Source of the DNA: Paucibacter_B soli
GTDB lineage: Bacteria; Pseudomonadota; Gammaproteobacteria; Burkholderiales; Burkholderiaceae_C
NCBI RefSeq assembly: GCF_037482845.1
Contig: NZ_JBBHJW010000001.1
Span: forward strand, 372,001 to 436,000
Direction of reading: 5' to 3'
Length of the DNA stretch: 64,000 bases
Below are positions 35,266-44,900 of the stretch, one piece after another; positions within the stretch are counted from its first letter, which is position 1; the number at the start of each line of letters is the position of its first letter. A model generated the notes under the pieces. It was not told where the DNA came from. It searched no databases and was given only the letters and a program-made list of their open reading frames with translations. A program made the position numbers and the translations under genes.

Positions 35266-36267
35266 ATGGCACACAATGTCTCCACCCTCACCTACCCGCG
35301 GCTGCTCGGCGATATCGGCGGCACCAATGCCCGCCTGGCCTGGGCGCACGAAGCGGGCGCGCCGCTGTCCGACGTCGCCAGCTACCGCTGCGCCGAGCAT
35401 GGCTCGCTGGCGGCGGCCATCCAGCGCTATCTGTCGGACCATGGCAAGCAGCAGGGCCCGCGCGCCTGCGCCATCGGCATCGCCAATCCGGTCACCGGCG
35501 ACGAGGTCAGAATGACCAACCACCATTGGTCCTTCTCGATCGCCGCGCTGAAGAAGGAGCTGGCGGTGCAGCGCCTGGCGGTGGTGAACGACTTCACCGC
35601 CCTGGCCCTGTCGCTGCCGGCCCTGGGCCCCGACGAGCTGCTGCCCCTGGGCCCGGGCACGGCGATTGCCGGCGAGGCCATGGCCGTGCTGGGGCCGGGC
35701 ACCGGCCTGGGCGTGTCGGGGCTGCTGCCCGCGCCCGGTGGCGGCTACCTGCCGGTGGCGGGCGAGGGCGGGCACAGCACGCTGGCGGCCAACGACGCCC
35801 AGGAGGCCGCGGTGATCGAATGGCTGCGCGGGCGCTTCGGCCATGTCTCGGCCGAGCGCGTGCTGTCCGGCCCGGGCCTGGTGAATCTCTACGAGGCGGC
35901 GGCCGGCCTGGCAGGCCGGGCCGCGCTCACCCTCACGCCGGCCGAGATCGTGAACGGCGCACGCCACAGCGGCGACCCGCTGTGCCAGCACGCCATCGAG
36001 CTGTTCTGCGGTTTCCTCGGCAGCTTTGCCGGCAATGTGGCTTTGACGCTGGGTGCGCGTGGCGGCGTCTATATCGGCGGTGGCATCGCACCGCGCCTGC
36101 TGCCCGAGCTGCGCGCCTCGCGCTTGCGCCAGCGCTTCGAGGGCAAGGGCCGCTTCCAGGCCTATCTGGCGACCATACCCTGCTGGCTGATCAATGCCGA
36201 GGTTTCACCGGCGCTGATCGGCGCCTCGCGGGCACTGGACATCGAGCGCTTTTGCGCGTGCAGCTGA
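35266..36267 (+). CDS. glk: Glucokinase (proteobacterial Glk family)
   Basis: A 333-residue kinase that phosphorylates glucose at C6 with ATP. The phosphate-binding motif LLGDIGGTNARLAW is at residues about 13-26; then AIGIANPVTGDEV, VVNDFTALALSLP (catalytic Asp), VLGPGTGLGVSGLL, GEGGHSTLA and the C-terminal GGVYIGGGIAPRLLP. The start at 35266 lies just past operator 4; an earlier start at 35230 would overlap the operator. It completes the beta-glucan pathway by trapping glucose released by the GH1 enzyme. Its stop faces the convergent FAD oxidoreductase gene. Confidence 0.94.
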   Translation: MAHNVSTLTYPRLLGDIGGTNARLAWAHEAGAPLSDVASYRCAEHGSLAAAIQRYLSDHGKQQGPRACAIGIANPVTGDEVRMTNHHWSFSIAALKKELAVQRLAVVNDFTALALSLPALGPDELLPLGPGTAIAGEAMAVLGPGTGLGVSGLLPAPGGGYLPVAGEGGHSTLAANDAQEAAVIEWLRGRFGHVSAERVLSGPGLVNLYEAAAGLAGRAALTLTPAEIVNGARHSGDPLCQHAIELFCGFLGSFAGNVALTLGARGGVYIGGGIAPRLLPELRASRLRQRFEGKGRFQAYLATIPCWLINAEVSPALIGASRALDIERFCACS

Positions 36268-36341
36268 ATTCGACCTGTTTCCACGCCGAAGCTGGCAAGT
36301 CCACCGACGCTTGCCGGGCATCCGCAACACCAGGCTCGCGC

Positions 36342-37583
36342 TCAGCGTCCGAAGCGCAGCGGCGCAAAGGCCTCGGCCTCGGTATAGGGCGTGCCGCCCT
36401 CGATCAGGTCGGCCAGCAGCCTGGCGCTGGCCGGCCCCAGGGTGAAGCCCTGATGGCCATGGCCGCAGTTGATCCACAGCCCGGGGTGGCGCGGCGCCGC
36501 ACCGATCAGCGGCTTCATATCGGCGCTGCAGGGCCGGCTGCCCAGCCAGGGCTGGGCCTCGACCGCTTCACCCAGCTCCAGCAGCTGGCGCGCCTCGGTC
36601 TCGGCGCCGAGCAGCTGGCGCGGCGTGGGCGGCGCGTCCAGGCGCGCGATCTCGGCGCCGCTGGTGATGCGCAGGCCGCGGCGCTGCGGCGCCAGCACAT
36701 AGCCGCGCTCGGCATCCAGGGTGGTGGTGTTCAGCGTCGCACCGCCGCGGTAATGGCGGTGGTAGCCGCGTTTGACGAAGAGCGGCCAGCGATAGCCCAG
36801 GCGGCGCGCGAAGTCGCCCGCCCAGGGGCCAAGCGCCAGCACCACCTGCTGTGCCTGCACCGGGCCCTCGCGGCTCTCGGCCTGCCAGCCCGCGCCCGCG
36901 GGCCGCAGGCTGTTGGCATCGCCCAGCAGCAGCCGCCCGCCGCGCTGCCGGAACAGCGCGGCATAACGCTCCACCAGCTCGCCCGGATCGCTGACGTTGC
37001 ACGACTCCAGCCAATGCACGGCGCCCGCCAGCGGCAGGCGGAACGCCGGTTCGGCCGCGGCGAGCGCGCGCCCATCCAGCGCCGCAAAGCGGATGCCATG
37101 CTCCTGCGTCAGGCGCCCGGCATGCGCGAGCGCGGCGTCGAGTGCGCGCTCGCTGCGATAGATCAGCCGCAGGCCGTCGCGCCGCAGCAGATCCTGTGCG
37201 CCGGCCAGCTCCATCAGGCGCTCATGCTCGCTGGTGCAATGCGCGATCAGGCCCGCGTATTGCCGGCCGATCAGGCGATGCCTGGCCGGCGCCGAGGCCC
37301 GCCAGTAGCGCAGCAGCTGGGGCCAGGCGGCGAGCAGGCCGCTGAGGTGGTAGTTCACGTCCAGCCCGCGCTTCAGCGCCACCGCCAGCAGCGCCGCCCA
37401 GTCGCGCGGCATCGCATAGGGCTCCACCGCCTCGCGCTGGATCACGCCGGCATTGCCGTAGGAGGTCTCCTGCCCCGGCGCCCGGCGGTCCAGCAGCGTG
37501 ACGCTATGGCCGCGCAGCCGCAACTCCAGCGCGGTGCAGGTGCCCACCATGCCCGCGCCCAGAACCAGAATCTCTTGTGCCAT
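36342..37583 (-). CDS. FAD-dependent D-amino-acid dehydrogenase-like oxidoreductase (DadA type)
   Basis: A 413-residue DAO-family flavoprotein. The N-terminal dinucleotide fold is ILVLGAGMVGTCTALELRLRGHSVTLLDRR; SYGNAGVIQ follows as in DadA; WLGSRPCSADMKPLIGAAP and NCGHGHQGFTLGPASARLLADLI form the C-terminal FAD-closing region. Such enzymes deaminate D-amino acids or related imino acids and pass electrons to the respiratory chain. It is transcribed toward glk and lies downstream of the peroxidase gene (76-bp gap), perhaps in one transcript with it. Substrate not readable. Confidence 0.87.
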   Translation of the reverse strand: MAQEILVLGAGMVGTCTALELRLRGHSVTLLDRRAPGQETSYGNAGVIQREAVEPYAMPRDWAALLAVALKRGLDVNYHLSGLLAAWPQLLRYWRASAPARHRLIGRQYAGLIAHCTSEHERLMELAGAQDLLRRDGLRLIYRSERALDAALAHAGRLTQEHGIRFAALDGRALAAAEPAFRLPLAGAVHWLESCNVSDPGELVERYAALFRQRGGRLLLGDANSLRPAGAGWQAESREGPVQAQQVVLALGPWAGDFARRLGYRWPLFVKRGYHRHYRGGATLNTTTLDAERGYVLAPQRRGLRITSGAEIARLDAPPTPRQLLGAETEARQLLELGEAVEAQPWLGSRPCSADMKPLIGAAPRHPGLWINCGHGHQGFTLGPASARLLADLIEGGTPYTEAEAFAPLRFGR

Positions 37584-37659
37584 GAAATCGCTGTTGCCGC
37601 AGTCACTGTGATGCGTCGACTGTAGGCGCAGTCCGGCATGGCACTTGCCGACACGCCGC

Positions 37660-38943
37660 TCAGCGTGTGCCCCCCCTGCCTGAGCCTTCCTCGACCGGCC
37701 CCGACAGGCTGTGCAGAAAGGCGATCAGCTGCCGCGCCTCGTCGTCCGAGAGCCGGATCGGCTGCCGCCCCGCCACGGCGGCGCCGGGGCGGGCCAGTTC
37801 GGTCCGTCCGGTGGCGGCAGCCGGTGCGCGCCGGTAATGCGCCAGCACCTCGTCCAGCGTCGCCAGCTGGCCGGCATGCATATAGGGCGGACGCAGTGCG
37901 ATATTGCGCAGCCCCGGGGTCTTGAACGCGCCCTCCATGGCGGGGTCCTGGTCGGCCATGAAGCGCAGCTCGGCGCAGGCCTCGGCCGGCGCATCGCTGT
38001 AGCGGCCCAGGCAGTTGAACTCGTCGGCCTGCACCTTGGCGATGGCCGACGCGCGGCCGCGGTCGGGGCGGGCGGGGTCGCGTGGCGGCACGCCGGTGTT
38101 GTGGAAATGCTGGTCGCTGAACAGCGGGCCGTTGTGGCAGGTGGCGCATTGCGCCTTGCCGATGAAGAGGCGCAGGCCCTGCACCTCGTCGCGCGACAGC
38201 TGCTGCTGCCCGGCCGCATCGCCGGCCTGCAGGGCTTGCACATAGCGGTCGAAGCGCGAGAAGCCATAGGACAGCGTGCGCTCGTAGGCGGCCAGGGCCT
38301 TGCCCAGGTTGGCAAACACGCGGTTGACGCTGTCGCGCTGCGCCTCGCTCATGCGCGACCAGGCCTGGCGCTCTTCGGGCGTGCCGGCCGGGCCGGCATC
38401 GGCGGGCAGTCCGCTGAGCAGCGGGAATGGCCCGAACACGGCCTCGTAGCCGGGCAGATGGTGGCTGCGCAGTTGCTGCACCAGGCGTGTGCGGTTGCTG
38501 CCATGCTCGAGGCCATCCTCCAGCGGCCCGAGCGCCTGCGACCACAGGCTGTCCTTGCGGCCGTCCCAGAACAGCCAGGGGCTGTGCGCCGCCGCGGGCA
38601 CGCTCATGGTGCGGCGCTGGCCCGTGCCGACACCGCGCCCCAGCGCCCGGTCATCCTGGAACTGGCGCTGCGGGTCGTGGCAGCTGGCGCAGGAGACCTT
38701 GCCGTCGCGCGACAGGCGCGCATCGGCGAACAGCTGCCGGCCCAGCGCCGCTGCCCCGGGCCGGTCGGCCACGGCGTTCGAGGGGTCCGGAGGCGGCGCG
38801 GGCAGGCGCGCCAGGCTCATCGAGGCGAGCTGCTCACGCTCGGCCTGCGACCAGCGCTCGCCGCTGCCAGCGGCCTCACGCCCGGCGCCGCAGGCGGGCA
38901 GCGCGAGCAGCATGGTGGCGATCAGCAGGGCTTGGTGTTTCAT
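37660..38943 (-). CDS. Di-haem cytochrome c peroxidase-family lipoprotein (CCP/MauG)
   Basis: A 427-residue exported di-haem protein. A lipobox LPAC gives Cys18 as anchor. Haem-binding motifs are CASCH (85-89) and CATCH (266-270), each with its CCP-family surroundings (GRQLFADARLSRDGKVSC and FIGKAQCATCHNGPLFSD); NTGVPPRDPARPDRGRA and FKTPGLRNIALRPPYMHAG complete the domain. Family members reduce hydrogen peroxide or, like MauG, oxidise protein residues. The start at 38943 has GGGA at good spacing. It follows a YtkA-like lipoprotein gene by 27 bp, so the two form an operon. Confidence 0.92.
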   Translation of the reverse strand: MKHQALLIATMLLALPACGAGREAAGSGERWSQAEREQLASMSLARLPAPPPDPSNAVADRPGAAALGRQLFADARLSRDGKVSCASCHDPQRQFQDDRALGRGVGTGQRRTMSVPAAAHSPWLFWDGRKDSLWSQALGPLEDGLEHGSNRTRLVQQLRSHHLPGYEAVFGPFPLLSGLPADAGPAGTPEERQAWSRMSEAQRDSVNRVFANLGKALAAYERTLSYGFSRFDRYVQALQAGDAAGQQQLSRDEVQGLRLFIGKAQCATCHNGPLFSDQHFHNTGVPPRDPARPDRGRASAIAKVQADEFNCLGRYSDAPAEACAELRFMADQDPAMEGAFKTPGLRNIALRPPYMHAGQLATLDEVLAHYRRAPAAATGRTELARPGAAVAGRQPIRLSDDEARQLIAFLHSLSGPVEEGSGRGGTR

Positions 38944-38970
38944 GATCATTCCCATGAGCAATTGCGGCTA

Positions 38971-39399
38971 TCAGCGCTGCAGACCGGCATCGGTCATGAC
39001 GAGGTTGAACACGGCCTGGTCGCGCGCGCCGGCCGCATCGATGTCCAGGCGCAGATCCCACCAGCCGGTCATGCTGAACTTCATGCCCTCGATCACATAG
39101 GTGCCGGGGATGGGTTCCCTGGTGACGCGCGGTTGGGTCGGCAGGCCGTGGCCATGCTGCGGCATGCCGCCGGCGATGCTGACGCGCGCCTGACTCACCG
39201 GCTGCCCCTCGGCGGTGGCGAGCTTGAGCCGCCAGGCATGCATCTGGCCGACGGCCGGGCCCTGCGCGGGCGGCTCCATCGCCACCACAAAGCGGCGCTG
39301 CGCGCTGGCATGCTGCAGACTCAGGTCGAGGTCGGCCGGCGGGGTGCCGCAGGCGGCGAGCGAGGCGGCCAGCGCCAACAGGATCGAAGAACGAGACAT
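38971..39399 (-). CDS. YtkA/FixH-like lipoprotein
   Basis: A 142-residue lipoprotein: the signal MSRSSILLALAASLAACGTP has a lipobox with Cys17. The mature part is beta-rich with the YtkA-like pattern VGQMHAWRLKLATAEGQP, GGMPQHGHGLPTQP and YVIEGMKFSMTGWWDLRLDI. YtkA-like domains resemble cupredoxin or Ig folds; the Met/His-rich segment suggests copper or metal binding (inference). AAGGAG lies upstream of the start. It precedes the di-haem peroxidase gene by 27 bp, a pairing that suggests a periplasmic redox function. Confidence 0.8.
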   Translation of the reverse strand: MSRSSILLALAASLAACGTPPADLDLSLQHASAQRRFVVAMEPPAQGPAVGQMHAWRLKLATAEGQPVSQARVSIAGGMPQHGHGLPTQPRVTREPIPGTYVIEGMKFSMTGWWDLRLDIDAAGARDQAVFNLVMTDAGLQR

Positions 39400-39713
39400 G
39401 GTGGGGACTCCTTGCTGAAGGTGAATGGATTGGCGGTGCGAACTTTCGTTGGCGGCGCCGCCGCGCGACAGCGGCTTGCGATCGGCTGTCGGATTCCATC
39501 CGGCAAGGGTTGGGCGCGGCGATCGAACGGTCGATCCGGCCGCTCAGGCGCAGCCAGGCCCGCCGGGCGGCCCGGCAGTGCCGATCGGTAGCCGGCTGGC
39601 ACCGCTGAGGCATGCCCATCCACAGCTCGTCTCATACGCTTGGCGGGCGGCAAGGGTGGCCCTAGAGTGGCGCTCTTGTCCGCTCGGCGATCCAGACCCG
39701 GCCCAAGCCCATC
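39400..39713. other. 314-bp divergent promoter region
   Basis: Separates the minus-strand YtkA/peroxidase operon from the plus-strand sensor kinase gene. It contains a palindromic GGCGGCGCCGCC (39451-39462). I cannot point to clear -35/-10 boxes or a gene. Confidence 0.5.
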
Positions 39714-40784
39714 ATGTCGTCTTTCAAGTTTCGAAGCGCCCAGCTCTGGCCCGACACGTTCGGCGCTGCGCTGCGCATCGCCCTCGTCGCCGCGCCGGTC
39801 TGGTCCCTGGCGGCGACCCTGCTGTTCTTCCTCGCCCCGGGGCTGGAGACCTTCCCCCGGCTGCTGATGTTCTCGGAATGCGTCGGCCTGGCGATGCTCG
39901 TCTGCACCCTGCGGCTCAGACGCACGCGCCATTTCGCGCAGTTGCAGACCGGCACGCGCTGGCTGTTCACCGGCGCGATCGCGATCCCGACCGGCTACTT
40001 CGTGGGCCACCAGATCGCCTTCCTGCTGCTGGGCGAGCCGGCGCGCATGGTCGGGCCCGAGCAGGTCAGCGTGGTTCCCATCATCTTCACCGTGCTGGTC
40101 GGCGGGCTGGCGCTGCATTACTACGCCACGCGCGAGCAACTCGCCAACGAGGCCACCACGCGTTCGGAAGCGCAGCGCCTGGCGGTCGAATCGCAGCTGC
40201 GCCTGCTGCGCGCGCAGCTTGAGCCGCACATGCTCTTCAACACCCTGGCCAATGTCCGCTCGCTGCTCAGGGAAGACGTGGAGCGGGCCGAGTCGATGAT
40301 TGACCAGTTGATCGTCTATCTGCGCAGCGCGCTGGCGGCCTCGCAGACCGAGGCGGTGACGCTGAGCCGCGAGTTCGCGCAGCTGCGCGCCTATCTGGAC
40401 ATCATGTCGCTGCGCATGGGGCCGCGGCTGAGCTACCGGCTCGAATTGCCGGGCGCGCTCGAAGCCACCCTGGTGCCGCCGATGCTGCTGCAGCCGCTGG
40501 TGGAGAACGCCATCAAGCATGGCCTGGAGCCCAAGGTCGGCGCGGGCAGCATCGAGGTGGTGGCGCGCGCCACCGCGGCGGGCATCGAGATCCGCGTCAG
40601 CGACAACGGCCTGGGCCTGCCGGCCGACGAAGACGCCGGCCCGTCCGCACGCCCCGCCAACGCCAGCTACGGCCTGCAGCATGTGCGCGATCGACTGCGC
40701 ACCGTCTATGGCCCGGCGGCCCGGCTCACCCTCGAGCGGCGCGCGCCCACCGGGGTCTGCGCCGTGGTGAGAATCCCGATCTGA
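39714..40784 (+). CDS. LytS/AlgZ-type sensor histidine kinase
   Basis: A 356-residue kinase. Four membrane helices lie in the first 135 residues. A short coiled coil leads to the His_kinase domain with His172 in LEPHMLFNTLANV, followed by an HATPase_c domain (PLVENAIKHGL, VSDNGLGLP, GLQHVRDRLRTVYG). It is 12 bp upstream of a LytTR response-regulator gene, its obvious partner. The lack of a large periplasmic loop suggests it senses membrane or intramembrane cues. Pairs of this kind regulate few target genes, often nearby; targets here are unknown. Confidence 0.92.
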   Translation: MSSFKFRSAQLWPDTFGAALRIALVAAPVWSLAATLLFFLAPGLETFPRLLMFSECVGLAMLVCTLRLRRTRHFAQLQTGTRWLFTGAIAIPTGYFVGHQIAFLLLGEPARMVGPEQVSVVPIIFTVLVGGLALHYYATREQLANEATTRSEAQRLAVESQLRLLRAQLEPHMLFNTLANVRSLLREDVERAESMIDQLIVYLRSALAASQTEAVTLSREFAQLRAYLDIMSLRMGPRLSYRLELPGALEATLVPPMLLQPLVENAIKHGLEPKVGAGSIEVVARATAAGIEIRVSDNGLGLPADEDAGPSARPANASYGLQHVRDRLRTVYGPAARLTLERRAPTGVCAVVRIPI

Positions 40785-40796
40785 GAGCAACCTGAT

Positions 40797-41603
40797 ATGC
40801 CCCTGCCCGCCCCACCCTGCGCCGTGATTGCCGAAGACGAACCCGTGCTCGCACGCACCATGTGCCGCCTGCTGGCCGAGGTGTGGCCGGCGCTGCGCAT
40901 CGCCGGCGTGGCCGAAGACGGCCTGCAGGCCACCGTGCTGGCGCTGGACCAGCTGCCCGACGTGATGTTTCTTGACATCAAGATGCCGGGCCGCACCGGC
41001 ATCGAGGTGGCCGAGAGCGTCGCCGACGATTGGCCCGAGGGCAAGCCCGAACCGCTGTTCGTCTTCATCACCGCCTATGACGGCTTTGCCGTGTCTGCGT
41101 TCGAGCGCGCCGCGGTCGACTACCTGCTCAAGCCCATCACCAAGGAGCGCCTGCAACAAAGCGTCGAGCGGCTCCAGGCCAGGCTGGCCGAGCGCGCCGC
41201 ATCACCGCATGCCGGGGACATGGCCGCCCTGATGCAGCGCATGCAGTCGGTGGCGACGCAGGGGGCCGCGCCGCGCGAGCGCATCAAGGTGATACGCGCC
41301 GGTGTCGGCAACACGGTGCGGATGATCCCGCTCGCCGAGGTGCTGTGCTTCGAGGCGACCGAAAAATACGTCAACGTGGTGACCCCCGCGGGCGAGGCCC
41401 TGGTGCGCATGAGCTTGCGCGAGCTGATGGCCTCGATCGACTCGGAAGACTTCATCCAGGTACATCGTAGCGTGCTGGTGAACTCAAGCTGCATCGTGAG
41501 CGCGACGCGCGACGAGAACGGGCACTACAGCCTGAGCGTGCGCGGCCTGCAGCGGCCATTGAAGGTCAGCCGTGCGTTCAGCCATCTGTTCCGCCCGATG
41601 TAG
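40797..41603 (+). CDS. LytTR-family response regulator
   Basis: A 268-residue regulator: receiver domain with acidic pocket AEDEP and phosphoacceptor Asp60 (VMFLDIKMPG), conserved ITAYDGFA and Lys in YLLKPITKERL, then a LytTR DNA-binding domain (about 165-265) with LAEVLCFEATEKYVNV, SLRELMASI and FIQVHRSVLVN. It is the partner of the kinase 12 bp upstream. LytTR proteins bind short direct repeats; I did not find a convincing pair near either gene. Confidence 0.92.
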   Translation: MPLPAPPCAVIAEDEPVLARTMCRLLAEVWPALRIAGVAEDGLQATVLALDQLPDVMFLDIKMPGRTGIEVAESVADDWPEGKPEPLFVFITAYDGFAVSAFERAAVDYLLKPITKERLQQSVERLQARLAERAASPHAGDMAALMQRMQSVATQGAAPRERIKVIRAGVGNTVRMIPLAEVLCFEATEKYVNVVTPAGEALVRMSLRELMASIDSEDFIQVHRSVLVNSSCIVSATRDENGHYSLSVRGLQRPLKVSRAFSHLFRPM

Positions 41604-41932
41604 GCGGGCGAGGACCGCGCGGCAGTCGCGCATGGCCAACACCGGCTACGGCAGCTTGTCGATTAAGTGCATTCCCCTGCCAGTGGAGTATTGACTTTCC
41701 CCGGCGCGTGGCGTTCACTCAAGGCGTTTGCGCAAACGACCGCCCGAGGCCCGCAAGGCTGCCAGGCGGGACCGTTTTTGCCCGAAGGGAGAGTATGAAA
41801 AAGAATATGTACTCGGCACATCGTGGCCGAGAGGTCCGGGATAGGGTGGGTGCCCCAGCGGCTGCGCGGTGTCGTCGCGCGCTGACGGGGCCGCGTCCAC
41901 AAGGTGCCGTCACGGGCGATTGAGCGGTGTCC
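41604..41932. other. 329-bp leader region of the signalling operon
   Basis: It follows the LytTR gene and precedes the EAL-REC gene. It holds a TTGACT (about 41692), a GC-rich stretch that can fold, and a short ORF with a strong ribosome-binding site (described separately). No tRNA or known riboswitch consensus is seen. Confidence 0.5.
41795..41923 (+). CDS. Possible 42-aa leader peptide
   Basis: ATG at 41795 preceded by the strong site AAGGGAGAG, reading MKKNMYSAHRGREVRDRVG and then an Ala/Arg-rich end; stop nine bases before the EAL-REC start. The good site and position suggest a leader peptide or coupling ORF, but codon content is ordinary and no family is known. Confidence 0.3.
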   Translation: MKKNMYSAHRGREVRDRVGAPAAARCRRALTGPRPQGAVTGD

Positions 41933-44900
41933 ATGGACACCTTCACCACCACGCAGGGCGAGCGCCGGCGGCAGCGGGCCGATGTCGGCCTCCTGTCAAC
42001 CCTGGGTTGGCTATTGCCTCAGGGCGTTGGCCGCAAGCTGCTGCTGGGCCTGATGCTGGTGCTGAGCGCCATCGCCGTGCCGCTCTGGTTCCAGTTGCGG
42101 CTGTCGCAAACGCTGCTGGCGGACACGCAGCAAGAGCGCGTCGGCGCAAGAGACGGCCGTCAGTTGCTTGAGCTATTGCGGCTGACGCAGCAAATACGCC
42201 TCGCAAAGGCGCGCAGCGACGACAGTCGGCAGCCGCCGCCAGCGCCGCAGCGCGCGTGGGCGGAATTGCGGCAGGCCGCGCAGCTGCTGAGCAATCAATA
42301 CCAGCATGCGCTGGGTTGGCAAGCCCAGCTGCATGCGGGCGCAACACAGTATGCGGTGGCACTGCAGCAAACAAGCCTGGCGGACCGGCAGCCATTGACC
42401 GCCCTGGACCAGCGCGCATTGGAGATGCTGGACCAGGTCGTCGAAGGTTCAGGCCTGATCCTTGATCCGCAGGCTGACACCTATTTCCTCATGACTGCCG
42501 CCCTGCCTACAAGCGCCCGGTTGATGGCGGCGCTTGGTGTCCTTGCCGACGCGGCGGAGCCTCAAGAGCGGCGCGCGCGCGCCCTGGCCGAGGCGCGGCT
42601 GCTGCAGGACGAGTTGCGCAAGAGCTATGGCAAGGTGTTTGCGGCGAACCAGGCGCTGCGGGAAGCCCTGGAACCTGGCCTCCGTGAGCTGGGCAAGTTG
42701 CTGGCCGTCGCTCTCGACCCGGAGCCACAGCGCCACGCAGACGCGCTGAACATGGCCGGCTCGGCGCTGCATGACTTGGCGGTCCAGGCGCTGCGCTGGC
42801 TCGATCAGCGGCTGGAGGCTCGCGCTCAGGTATTGCGCAACAGCCGCTACGTGGAGTTCGCCTCGCTGGCAGTCCTGCTCGCCTGGCTGGCCGCCCTGAT
42901 CCGACCGATCGCGATGGAATATGGTCAGCGCACCTTGGCGCTGGAGCATCGAGCCAAGCTGCTGAGCCACGCCGAGGACTTGGCCGAGCTGGGTTGTGCC
43001 GAGACGGATTTGATGAGCGATACGGTCACCTGGACCACGGGCATGTACAAGCTGTTCGGTGAACCGGTCGGTAACGCGCCCATCGACCACGACTGGCTCT
43101 ACCTGCGCCTGCCCAAGCATGAACGCGACTTCGTGCGTCAATCGACGCAGGGCCAGGACCCGGGGGCGCCATGCGAATTCGAACACCAGATCCTGCGCGC
43201 CGACGGCAGCCTGCGCACGGTCCTGCACCAGCGCCTGGTCGAGCTGGATTCCAAGGGCTGGCCCAAGCGTGAGCTCACCATTCTCCAGGACATCAGCCGC
43301 CAGCGCGAGGCGGCCCAGCGCATCGACAAGCTGGCCAACTCCTGCACCATTACCGGCCTGCCAAACCGCAACGCCCTGCTGCATCGACTGGAGAGCGCAA
43401 CGCGGCGCTGCCTGCGCGAGCAAGGCAGTCTGGCCCTGTTGATGCTGCAGATCGAGCAGCTTGGCATCGTGATGGACTCCATGGGCTACGCCGGTGCCGA
43501 CCGCCTGCTCACCGAGGTGGCCGCGCGACTCAGCCGTGCGGCGCAGGCGCGCGCCTGGCTGGCCCATTTGGGCAACGGCGAATTTGCCTTCATCCTGGGG
43601 GCTGCGACCGAGCAGCCCGGCCCCATCGATATCGAGGCCGCCAGCGCCTTCGCGCAGTGCTTGTGCGAGGCCGTCGCAACGCCGATGCTGTTGGGCGACA
43701 TCGAGGTGAAGCCGAGTTGCTGCGTCGGCCTGACAATGTGTCCGACCGACGGTGACAACGCCCCCAAATTGCTGCACCAGGCCCAGGCGGCGTTGAAGCG
43801 CGCCCAGCAGGCCGGAGAGCAGCAGATCCGCGCCTTCGATGCCGCCAGCCACGCCCGCGCCGCGTCGCGCCTGTCCATCGAAGCCGGCCTGCGCCGTGCC
43901 CTGGAGCGGCAGGCCTTCAGTCTGCGTTTCCAGCCCCAGCTGGATCTCGCCACCGGCCTGGTGTGTGGTGCCGAGGTGCTGCTGCGCTGGCACGACGCCG
44001 TGCGTGGCGAGGTGTCGCCGCTTGAGTTCATCCCGATCGCCGAAGCGACCGGCCAGATCGTCGAGATCGGCGCCTGGGTGCTGCGCCAGGCCTGCCTGCA
44101 GAACCTCGCCTGGCAGCGCGAGGGTCTGCGGCCCATACGCCTGGCGGTCAATCTCTCGATGCGTCAGTTGCAGGAGCCCGACATCGCCTGGCGCGTGCAG
44201 GAGGTGCTGCGCGAGACCGGCATGGACCCCAAGTACCTCGGGCTTGAGATCACCGAGAGCATCTTCGTCGACGAGAGTGCGCATGCCACACGCGCCTTGA
44301 CTGCGCTCAAGGCAATCGGCGTGACGATCTCGCTGGACGACTTCGGCACCGGCTATTCGAATCTCGGCTATCTGCGCAAGCTCCCCATCGACATCGTGAA
44401 GATCGATCGCTCGGTGGTGCATGACGTGGCAGCAGCAGCCCACGATGTCTCGATGACGCGCGCCGTCATCAATATGGCGCACAGCCTGCAGATGAAGGTG
44501 CTTGCCGAGGGGGTCGAGACCGAGGGTCAACTGGCCCTGCTGATGGCGAATCGCTGTGACGAGATGCAGGGTTTCTATTTCAGCCCCCCGGTGGAAGCGG
44601 ACGCTTTCGAGCAATTGCTGCGCGCCGAGCGCCGGCTTCCCGCGCACCTGTTCGAGCGGGAGCGCGCCCGCACCCTGCTGCTGGTGGATGACGAGGAAAA
44701 TATTCTGGCGGCGCTGAAGCGCCTGCTGCGTCGCGACGGTTACCAGATCGTCACCGCCACCAGCGGCGCCCAGGGCCTGCAGCGGCTCACCGAACACAGC
44801 GTCGATGTGATCCTGTCGGACCAGCGCATGCCGGGCATGACCGGCGTTGAATTCCTGCGCCGCGCCAAGGAGCTCTATCCCGACACGGTGCGCATGGTGC

